A DNA stretch of 11,545 nucleotides, taken from Actinomycetota bacterium. Lineage in GTDB: Bacteria; Actinomycetota; Humimicrobiia; Humimicrobiales; Humimicrobiaceae. Positions 6,451 through 11,545 of this stretch are shown piece by piece. The DNA lies in assembly GCA_016783995.1 (NCBI GenBank), contig JADHVN010000042.1, positions 1 through 11,545 on the forward strand, written 5' to 3'. The translations under genes were made by a program, and so were the position numbers. Within the stretch, counting starts at the first letter, position 1. Every line of letters begins with the position of its first letter. The notes beneath the pieces were generated by a model. It searched no databases. It worked only from the letters and a program-made list of their open reading frames with translations, and was not told where the DNA came from.

Positions 6451-7995
6451 TCATATACAGATGCTGCTGTCCAGATTATTAGAACCAACCCGGTAATGAA
6501 CGGCTTCAATAATATGACAGTCTTTAATATTTTCACTTTCTTCCAGATCAGCTATAGTTCTGGATACCTTTAAGATACTAACCATGCCCCTGGCCGTTAA
6601 ATTATATTTTCTTGAAATCGTATATATTAAATCCCTTATATTTTTATTATTTTTTAACCATTCATTAATAATATTTATTCCAATTTCAGAATTGTAACTG
6701 ACATTTTTACCTTTAAATCTTTCGTTTTGCATACTTATACATTTCTTAATACGGTTTTTTATCTGATTTGAACTTTCACCACATTCAGTTTTTATAAAAC
6801 TACTTTCCTTCAGTCTTGCAACAGTAACTCTCATATCAATCCTGTCTATAATAGGGCCTGATATTTTTTTCCAGAACTTCCTTACTTCCCTTAAGCTGCA
6901 GATGCATCTCCTGCTCTCATCTCCAAAATATCCGCAATAACATGGGTTCGTAGCTACTATTAACATAAAATTACAGGGAAAACTGTAAGACAGATTATTT
7001 CTGGTGATAATTACTGTCTTATTTTCCAGAGGCTGCCTTAAATCCTCTATAAAATTTTTAGGAAACTGCGAAAACTCATCCAAAAACAGCAGTCCCTTAT
7101 GAGCCAGACTGATTTCTCCAGGTCTCGGATTAATACCTCCCCCAATAAGACCTACTCTGCTTATAGTATGGTGAGGATTTCGAAATGGTCTTTCCTGTAT
7201 CAGGTGGTTAACATACTTTTCATATAAACTATAAATTTTAGTAACCTCTATACACTCTTCCAGATTTAAATCCGGCATTATAGAAACAGCTCTCTGGGCC
7301 AGCATAGTTTTACCACTTCCGGGAGGTCCTATTAACATAATGTTATGCCTGCCGCTTACCGCTATTTCTAATGCCCTCTTTGCCTTAAGCTGCCCTTTCA
7401 CATCTTTTAAATCAAAATTATAATGATTGTTTCTATTTGAAATATTCTTTTCTTTATCTTTACATATAAATTTCTCTATTTTTTCTCCGCCAGTGAGAAC
7501 CTTTACAGTCTCAACCAGACTTTTACACGCGACAATACTTACACTGGAAATAAAAGAAGCCTGATTGGCAATCTCGTATGGCACAAAAAAAAACTTTTTT
7601 TCCATATCCCGTGCTTTTTCAGCCATGGAAATTAATCCTTTTACCGGATTTATACTGCCATCCAGTGACAGTTCTCCTATAAAGCAAGATTCGTTAAACA
7701 TACCGCATCCAATCTGACCACTTGCTGCAAGGATTGAAAGGGCTATTGGTAAGTCATAATAAGAGCCGTCTTTTTTTATGTCTGCCGGTGATAGATTTAC
7801 AATTATTTTTTTAACGGGGAAATCAAATCCACTATTGATTATCGCAGATCTCACTCTCTGCCTTGATTCATTTACAGCTTTCCCCGGCAGTCCGACAATG
7901 ATAAACTCAGGGAGCCCTCTTGATATATGAACTTCTACAGACACCTTTATGGCATCAATGCCAATTAGTGTGAAACTATCCAGCTTAAAGAGCAT
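6451..7995 (-). CDS. comM: ComM/YifB family Mg-chelatase-like AAA+ ATPase
   Basis: The 514-residue protein has the family's normal length and start (MLFKLDSFTLIGIDA). A ChlI-like N-terminal domain with RGLPEFIIVGLPGKAVNESRQRVR (26-49) covers about 1-170. The AAA+ domain has Walker A GPPGSGKT (223-230), Walker B LLFLDE (302-307), sensor VATNPC (347-352), four clustered cysteines (352, 354, 364, 366) and arginine R385 (DRIDMRV). A C-terminal helical domain ends at ICI. ComM homologues are hexameric helicases that extend branch migration of recombining DNA in natural transformation. Its promoter lies directly upstream. The TGA is 4 bases from the IscB left end, and transcription probably runs on through iscB into dprA. 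Confidence 0.95.
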   Translation of the reverse strand: MLFKLDSFTLIGIDAIKVSVEVHISRGLPEFIIVGLPGKAVNESRQRVRSAIINSGFDFPVKKIIVNLSPADIKKDGSYYDLPIALSILAASGQIGCGMFNESCFIGELSLDGSINPVKGLISMAEKARDMEKKFFFVPYEIANQASFISSVSIVACKSLVETVKVLTGGEKIEKFICKDKEKNISNRNNHYNFDLKDVKGQLKAKRALEIAVSGRHNIMLIGPPGSGKTMLAQRAVSIMPDLNLEECIEVTKIYSLYEKYVNHLIQERPFRNPHHTISRVGLIGGGINPRPGEISLAHKGLLFLDEFSQFPKNFIEDLRQPLENKTVIITRNNLSYSFPCNFMLIVATNPCYCGYFGDESRRCICSLREVRKFWKKISGPIIDRIDMRVTVARLKESSFIKTECGESSNQIKNRIKKCISMQNERFKGKNVSYNSEIGINIINEWLKNNKNIRDLIYTISRKYNLTARGMVSILKVSRTIADLEESENIKDCHIIEAVHYRVGSNNLDSSICI

Positions 7996-8001
7996 ACACT
8001 A

Positions 8002-8030
8002 ATTATATATACATTTACACATATAGTCAA
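8002..8030 (-). promoter_or_regulatory. Consensus promoter of comM, predicted leaderless
   Basis: On the minus strand TTGACT (8030-8025) and TATAAT (8007-8002) are separated by exactly 17 bases. Only six bases separate the -10 box from the comM ATG (7995), so the expected transcription start is the ATG itself and no Shine-Dalgarno can fit. The -35 box is flanked by CACATAT (8018-8024) and ATATGTG (8050-8056), an inverted repeat that might be an operator. Confidence 0.75.
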
Positions 8031-8106
8031 TTGTATAATATTTATGTGCATATGTGAATTAGGTAATTAGAAATTATAAGAGATTAAAGGATGGGTTAAA
8101 TCAGAA

Positions 8107-8132
8107 AATAATATCTTTAAAACGATATTATT
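8107..8132 (-). terminator. Candidate terminator hairpin after the DUF3795 gene
   Basis: A perfect nine-base inverted repeat, AATAATATC (8107-8115) and GATATTATT (8124-8132), has an eight-base loop. It lies 65 bases downstream of the DUF3795 stop and upstream of the comM promoter. The stem is A/T-rich and only a short T run follows on the minus strand, so termination would be weak. Confidence 0.3.
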
Positions 8133-8196
8133 CATCATTTTTAACTTTGAACTTATCAAATTGCTTATTTTTTCTCAATTTCGAGCTAAAATTTAA

Positions 8197-8502
8197 TTAT
8201 TTTTTCTTTTTCGCAATTTCGAATAGTTTTATATATTCTCTACTATACGGTTTCCAAATCACTGGCTTACCCTCGATGTCCCACGAAAAACCTTTTTTAT
8301 AAAATTTACACGGGAATTCATCGCAGTAAAAACAATATTTTATTTTTCTCTCTTTCGCACATTCTACAATTTTACATTCGTTAATTGTCCAACATCCAGA
8401 ACATTTCTTTTTCTTATATTTCCCTCTATATAAAGGACAAAGAGAACAAACTATTCCACAATAACTAATTAATAATTTTTTCTTTTCAGGTCTATTTTTC
8501 AT
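8197..8502 (-). CDS. DUF3795 cysteine-rich small protein
   Basis: The 101-residue protein has ten cysteines in the DUF3795 order: C15-x3-C19-x2-C22, then C34-x2-C37 (CSGC), C43, C48, then C57-x2-C60 and C65 (CFYCDEFPC). The pattern suggests metal or Fe-S binding, but the family's biochemical role is unknown to me. It is common in anaerobic bacteria and methanogens. There is no signal peptide; the tail is lysine-rich (AKKKK). It is the last gene of a leftward series with the flavin reductase-like and radical SAM genes, separated from the former by 63 non-coding bases. The start has only a weak purine stretch (GAAAGAAA). Confidence 0.85.
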   Translation of the reverse strand: MKNRPEKKKLLISYCGIVCSLCPLYRGKYKKKKCSGCWTINECKIVECAKERKIKYCFYCDEFPCKFYKKGFSWDIEGKPVIWKPYSREYIKLFEIAKKKK

Positions 8503-8565
8503 GTTTCTTTCAACTTTAAGCTAAATTTTTATAAATACCATTAAACCTTCTTGCTCTCTTTTTCT

Positions 8566-9042
8566 CTAATCCATTGTAGTTGTAAATTTATCAGCAAAAA
8601 GATGAAAAAGGCGTTTGCCTTTTTGTTTTAATTCTGACTTGGTCACCCTGGCAATAAAAAGAAAATGATCCCCTACTTCAGTTTCTTTCTCAACTTTGCA
8701 CTCTAAGTATCCTAAAGCTTGTTTTATCCTTGGACAATTAATTGTTTCTGCCTCTTCTTTTTCGAGGCCAGTTTCTTTAAATTTATCTAGAGTTTTTCCT
8801 GAATGCCGGCCACAAAAAAGAAGTTCCTTTTCAAAATCTTTTGACATAAAATTAACTACAAAAACTTTTGATTTTCTGATCAAACTTAAAGAATAACGAG
8901 TTTTACCAATCGAAACCGCATACATCACTGGCTCAAAAGACAAAGGAGTATGCCAATCAAGGGTCATCACATTGTCTTTCCCTTCAGCCCGGCAGGTAAG
9001 TAAAATAGTTTGTCTAGGGTTAGTTAAAGTAGTAATTTTCAT
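8566..9042 (-). CDS. Flavin reductase-like / flavoredoxin-like FMN-binding protein
   Basis: The 158-residue protein has the flavin reductase-like split-barrel pattern. It opens with a short strand, then NVMTLDWHTPLSFEPVMYAVSIGKTRYSLSLI (24-55), VFVVNFMSK (60-68), FCGRHSGKTLDKF (76-88) and VGDHFLFIARV (123-133). Family members bind FMN and act as small electron-transfer flavoproteins or NAD(P)H:FMN reductases; the actual partner cannot be told. Its ATG overlaps the TGA of the upstream helix-hairpin-helix stub as ATGA, so translation is probably coupled to that remnant frame. Oxygen-sensitive metabolism is suggested by its association with the radical SAM and cysteine-rich DUF3795 genes. Confidence 0.87.
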   Translation of the reverse strand: MKITTLTNPRQTILLTCRAEGKDNVMTLDWHTPLSFEPVMYAVSIGKTRYSLSLIRKSKVFVVNFMSKDFEKELLFCGRHSGKTLDKFKETGLEKEEAETINCPRIKQALGYLECKVEKETEVGDHFLFIARVTKSELKQKGKRLFHLFADKFTTTMD

Positions 9043-9191
9043 TTTATTAATTTTAAATCTCTCAAAAATATTCTGGCTGTCACTGGCCCTACCCCTTTAA
9101 ATTCCAGAAGTTTTTTCTCTAAATCCTTTTTGTTTTTAGCTTTTTTAATAAGATTGGTTAAATTTACATAATTTTTCTTCTTTTTCCTATT
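9039..9191 (-). pseudogene. C-terminal stub of a helix-hairpin-helix protein
   Basis: Between the radical SAM stop and the flavin reductase-like start, one frame stays open for 50 codons and ends in TGA at 9041-9039. It encodes KDLEKKLLEFKGVGPVTARIFLRDLK near its end, a clear helix-hairpin-helix (GVGPVTA) as found in HhH-GPD DNA glycosylases and related DNA-binding proteins. No ATG, GTG or TTG lies in frame after the preceding stop at 9194-9192. It therefore looks like the surviving 3' end of a gene whose 5' part was lost. It could still be read by ribosomes leaving the radical SAM gene only if a non-standard start is used. Confidence 0.6.
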
Positions 9192-9199
9192 TTATAATT

Positions 9200-9916
9200 T
9201 TAAAGAACGAGATTTTTAATCTTTATCCCCCTCTTTTCTAAATTTTCTAGGACGAAAGGATACATAATCAATGATTCAAATTCTAAATCTCTGGCTAGAG
9301 ATGGATGAATCAAGTAAAGCTTTTCTCTGATTTCCAGAATTTCTTCTTTACTATATAAATCAACCATTATTGCAGCACTACAAGAGATATTATTATCAAC
9401 CAAATTTTTCAGAGTTTTCAATTGGTATTCGAAAAATTCTGGTTCGGCATTAGTGATCAAAGAAAACATCTTTTCATTACTTCCTTTTAAGCTTACCCTT
9501 ACCTGCAAATTTTTAAATTTCGATAAGTATTTGGCAAATTTTTCATCAATTAATATTCCATTTGTTTCCAGAATAAACAACAAATCTTTCGGAATCAGGG
9601 ATATTACCTCAAGCAAATGATACTTGCATAAGGTTGGCTCATTTCCAGTTATCCTCACCTGCTGGTAGCCATTTTTTCTGGCTATCCTAATCAACTTTGA
9701 AGCAACTTCTTCCGAGGAATAAAATCTACATATTTTCTCTGGATTCTTCCTTGGTTTTTGGCTCCAACAATAGGCACAATCTAAATTACAACCAACGCAA
9801 TCTGCTGAAGCTATCCCTCCATAAAATAGACCTGCTCTAAATCGGTAATACTTTCTTTCTTTATTTTTGCAAACAATCTTTCTTATCCTTTCTGCTTCCT
9901 CAAGTGGATTTATCAT
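9200..9916 (-). CDS. Radical SAM protein of unknown reaction
   Basis: The 238-residue protein carries the radical SAM 4Fe-4S motif C43-x3-C47-x2-C50 (CNLDCAYCW). An extra C40 lies just before it, and TGNEPTL (90-96) occupies the position of the usual GGEP SAM-binding motif. The N-terminus (RKYYRFRAGLFYGGIASADCVGCNL) matches a type I remember chiefly from archaea and deep-branching anaerobes, without an assigned substrate. There is no SPASM or auxiliary-cluster domain; the length covers little more than the core barrel. The start at 9916 is preceded by GGTGAT eleven bases upstream. It leads the radical SAM - HhH stub - flavin reductase-like - DUF3795 series, and the flavoprotein could plausibly be its electron donor, but that is speculation. 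Confidence 0.85.
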   Translation of the reverse strand: MINPLEEAERIRKIVCKNKERKYYRFRAGLFYGGIASADCVGCNLDCAYCWSQKPRKNPEKICRFYSSEEVASKLIRIARKNGYQQVRITGNEPTLCKYHLLEVISLIPKDLLFILETNGILIDEKFAKYLSKFKNLQVRVSLKGSNEKMFSLITNAEPEFFEYQLKTLKNLVDNNISCSAAIMVDLYSKEEILEIREKLYLIHPSLARDLEFESLIMYPFVLENLEKRGIKIKNLVL

Positions 9917-9951
9917 AATTTACAATTATCACCCTTGCGATTTAAAGATAA

Positions 9952-10020
9952 TTATTTTACTAATTCTCCTTCAAATGCTTTGTCTAAAATTGCTTTTTCT
10001 CCTAATTTTTTATTGGCCAT
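9952..10020 (-). pseudogene. 22-codon remnant resembling an HsdS C-terminus
   Basis: A short frame from ATG 10020 encodes MANKKLGEKAILDKAFEGEL followed by VK and a stop. The block AILDKAFEGEL resembles the conserved C-terminal helix of type I restriction specificity subunits (AILAKAFRGEL-like). No other restriction gene is seen. An in-frame stop lies directly upstream of the ATG, so this would be a gene end left after deletion. A small functional ORF is possible (GAGGTGG lies about 13 bases upstream). The surrounding 9917-10078 otherwise holds no gene. Confidence 0.3.
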
Positions 10021-10078
10021 TTACTCTCTAAAACCACCTCTTAAGGATTTGCTGTTTGGTTGGTATTTGCATAATTTT

Positions 10079-10417
10079 TTACCGTTTAAAATTACGCAGA
10101 TAATTTTTAATTCTGTTATGATCTCCGTTTTCTTTATCGCCCTTAAAATATAATTGTATAAACTCAATCTTTTGCTTATTTTTACAATAAGCATAAATAA
10201 TTCGCAATGAAAAGCCTTTTAAATAACGACAAAAAAGACGGCCTTTTATAATTTTTACCGTTTCTTTTGCTATTAGTACTACAGAATGCTTGCCTGTGCC
10301 AAGTAGAAATTTTGAAACAACTTTTTTAAATTCAAGCAGATCATCAGCCAATGATTTATATTTCTTTGATAATCGCTTGAAATCTTTAGAAAATTCGTCG
10401 GTCTCATCAAAGTTCAT
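10079..10417 (-). CDS. RelE/ParE-like toxin of a Panacea toxin-antitoxin pair
   Basis: The 112-residue protein has the RelE/ParE layout: an N-terminal EFSKDFKRLSKKYKSLADDLLEFKKVV helix pair, then KIIKGRLFCRYLKG and SLRIIYAYCKNKQKIEFIQLYFKGDKENGDHNRIKNYLR. The strands and the R/K-rich C-terminus are typical of this fold. RelE-like members cleave mRNA on the ribosome and ParE-like members poison gyrase; the sequence does not decide which. The start overlaps the antitoxin stop by 11 bases, so the two are translationally coupled with the antitoxin first. Its own ribosome binding site would lie inside the antitoxin gene. It appears complete. Confidence 0.82.
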   Translation of the reverse strand: MNFDETDEFSKDFKRLSKKYKSLADDLLEFKKVVSKFLLGTGKHSVVLIAKETVKIIKGRLFCRYLKGFSLRIIYAYCKNKQKIEFIQLYFKGDKENGDHNRIKNYLRNFKR

Positions 10418-11198
10418 CTTCGTAATTTCTTACAGAATGATCCATATCACGGTAAAATACGCTTTCATAGCTGATAATCTCACCATCTTTATGAACCCGC
10501 CACGGCACATCGCTGTGAGAATATTCTGTTAATTCATTAGCGTTTTTATTTGAAAGACGGGCGAGCACTTCATCTATATGTTTTACTTCTCGTGCGGACA
10601 ATCTTCTTAAATCCGACTCGCGGCATGGCAGATATTTTTTTTGGTCATACTGAAAATACCTGCTTTTAACTCTCTCTATCTCACCTTTCTCTTCCATCTC
10701 CTCAACAATTTTTTTAAATTCTACTGGTGTTGGCCCATAATGATTTTTAATATACCGCGCACCAGTTAATTGTTCTTCAAATTTCTCATAAAAGTCGAAA
10801 TCTATAAAATAAAGTAGTTTATACAAAGCAGTTTCGCCAATATTTGGCTTTGCTCCTACTTTTTCTAAAATATATAACAAAACTTCTTTAAATTTTTTAA
10901 CATTGGCACGCGGAATAATAATGCGGATTGTTGTCGCTTTAGATGTCTTATGTATCTTTTCTTTTTCCAAAACAATCTTTGTCTTTGTAGCTTTCTCCAA
11001 CGCTAAAAGATTCTCTAGTCCCATACTAAAAATACTCGCAAGTTTTCTTGCCTCAGATATAGTCAATTCCCGTTCTCCTTTTTCTATCTGCATATAAGTA
11101 GGTCTGGACATTCCTAATTCTTTAGCAATGTACTCCTGGGAAAACCCATTTTCTTCTCTTAATAGTTTAATTTTTTTATATAAATCTTTAGCCATCAT
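10407..11198 (-). CDS. HTH + Panacea (DUF4065, SocA-like) antitoxin
   Basis: The protein has 263 residues. An N-terminal XRE-type HTH (about 8-60, with SQEYIAKELGMSRPTYMQIEKGERELTISEARKLASI) should bind the operon's own promoter. A linker with a short strand (91-97) leads to a Panacea/DUF4065 domain (about 105-250) marked by GETALYKLLYFIDFDFYEKFEEQLTGARYIKNHYGPTP. Panacea domains are known as antitoxin modules paired with many unrelated toxins, and SocA is one member. Here the partner is a RelE/ParE-like toxin immediately downstream. The start is either of two adjacent ATGs (11198 or 11195), five to eight bases after the -10 box. The unit lies within an accessory block between yraN and comM. 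Confidence 0.88.
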   Translation of the reverse strand: MMAKDLYKKIKLLREENGFSQEYIAKELGMSRPTYMQIEKGERELTISEARKLASIFSMGLENLLALEKATKTKIVLEKEKIHKTSKATTIRIIIPRANVKKFKEVLLYILEKVGAKPNIGETALYKLLYFIDFDFYEKFEEQLTGARYIKNHYGPTPVEFKKIVEEMEEKGEIERVKSRYFQYDQKKYLPCRESDLRRLSAREVKHIDEVLARLSNKNANELTEYSHSDVPWRVHKDGEIISYESVFYRDMDHSVRNYEDEL

Positions 11199-11203
11199 CC
11201 TTA

Positions 11204-11231
11204 ATTATATTGTGTAAAAGATTCTTGTCAA
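11204..11231 (-). promoter_or_regulatory. Consensus promoter of the toxin-antitoxin operon, predicted leaderless
   Basis: On the minus strand TTGACA (11231-11226) and TATAAT (11209-11204) are 16 bases apart. TAAGG then leads straight into ATGATG. The expected transcription start falls on or next to the first ATG, leaving no room for a normal Shine-Dalgarno. Autorepression by the HTH antitoxin here is expected from the family, but I see no clear operator palindrome. Confidence 0.75.
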
Positions 11232-11259
11232 GTATATAAGTAGAAATATTTGTCATAAT

Positions 11260-11282
11260 AATGCATTTTGCTAAAAAGCATT
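11260..11282 (-). terminator. Hairpin over the yraN stop codon, possible weak terminator
   Basis: On the minus strand AATGC-TTTT pairs with AAAA-T-GCATT around a TAGC loop, giving nine pairs with one bulge. The yraN stop TAG lies in the loop. The following bases (ATTATTATG) are A/T-rich but not a clean T run. It separates yraN from the toxin-antitoxin promoter. Confidence 0.35.
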
Positions 11283-11545
11283 CTCTATATGCTCAATTTT
11301 TAAGAAGCTTTTATCTTGCGGGGTATTTAATTCAGTTATTCCGTTCGACATACTATCTTTTTCTACCATCTTTTTGATTAAACTCCTGTTGATAATTATA
11401 GATATAACATTAAAACTGGGATTGAATCCTGAAAGTTTGTTGCTTGCAATATAAAAACTGGCTGCTCTCTTTATTCTGGAAATCTTTAATTTATTTATGG
11501 TCTCCAGCGGGTCTCCGTACTCCAAATTCGTCCTGGTTTTAACTT
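11271..11545 (-). CDS. yraN: YraN (UPF0102) family protein, 5' end missing
   Basis: The frame enters at the right edge and reads VKTRTNLEYGDPLETINKLKISRIKRAASFYI, the classic YraN segment (EVKTR..fG.P.eav...K...i..aA..Y). It ends with IEHIENAF, the usual YraN C-terminus. About 91 codons are present. The N-terminal third, including the glutamate before VKTR, is outside the window. YraN proteins have an endonuclease-like fold of unknown role and typically lie beside comM and rnhB, which supports the identification. Between FNVISIIIN and IEHIENAF it has a longer stretch than most members, probably a loop. A TTG at 11525 could be mistaken for the start, but the conserved frame continues upstream of it. 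Confidence 0.85.
   Translation of the reverse strand, partial: VKTRTNLEYGDPLETINKLKISRIKRAASFYIASNKLSGFNPSFNVISIIINRSLIKKMVEKDSMSNGITELNTPQDKSFLKIEHIENAF

Noticed and set aside
8169..8222. Direct repeat TTTTTC(T/G)CAATTTCGA at 8169-8184 and 8207-8222
   Set aside because: A 16-base near-repeat spanning the DUF3795 3' end is probably a small local duplication in A/T-rich DNA; no insertion or att-site context supports more.
11523..11525. TTG as the start of an 84-residue novel protein at the right edge
   Set aside because: The frame is open to the window edge and the extra codons complete the conserved YraN VKTR motif, so this is a truncated yraN.
1..11545. CRISPR array, tRNA or rRNA genes
   Set aside because: No regularly spaced repeats, cloverleaf-like segments or rRNA-like stretches were seen on either strand.

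Overview
The window is low-GC DNA from a bacterium, probably an anaerobe. It carries the bacterial chromosomal cluster yraN - comM(yifB) - dprA - xerC, all on the minus strand, so the core is read right to left. The phylum cannot be fixed from sequence alone. The strongly A/T-biased codons, DUF3795 protein, flavoredoxin-like protein and archaeal-looking radical SAM protein would suit a deep-branching anaerobe (for example Atribacterota or a clostridia-like lineage), but that is inference.

Right part (8197-11545): a yraN fragment runs off the right edge. Between yraN and comM lies a 3.2 kb accessory block. It holds a two-gene toxin-antitoxin operon (HTH + Panacea/SocA-like antitoxin overlapping a RelE/ParE-like toxin), a 22-codon remnant, a radical SAM protein, the C-terminal stub of a helix-hairpin-helix protein, a flavin reductase-like protein and a DUF3795 protein.

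Centre (2334-8030): comM has its own consensus promoter, whose predicted transcript starts at the ATG. An IscB element sits between comM and dprA. It keeps an apparently intact nuclease (PLMP, RuvC, bridge helix, HNH, C-terminal domain) and an omega-RNA-like structured region overlapping the 5' end of the iscB frame. The iscB stop lies one base before the dprA ATG. Then come an unrecognised 143-codon gene and xerC, with a short hairpin resembling an insertion-sequence end between them.

Left part (1-2332): a tnpB-only IS200/IS605-type element on the plus strand ends one base from the xerC stop and has a catalytically intact TnpB. Beyond it are a small lipoprotein and a membrane-anchored NERD-domain protein cut by the left edge.

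Taken together, two RNA-guided nuclease elements of different families have landed at gene boundaries of the comM-dprA-xerC recombination/competence cluster. The flanking DNA that should supply their guides is the 3' end of comM (IscB) and the 3' end of xerC (TnpB). I see no CRISPR array, tRNA or rRNA.
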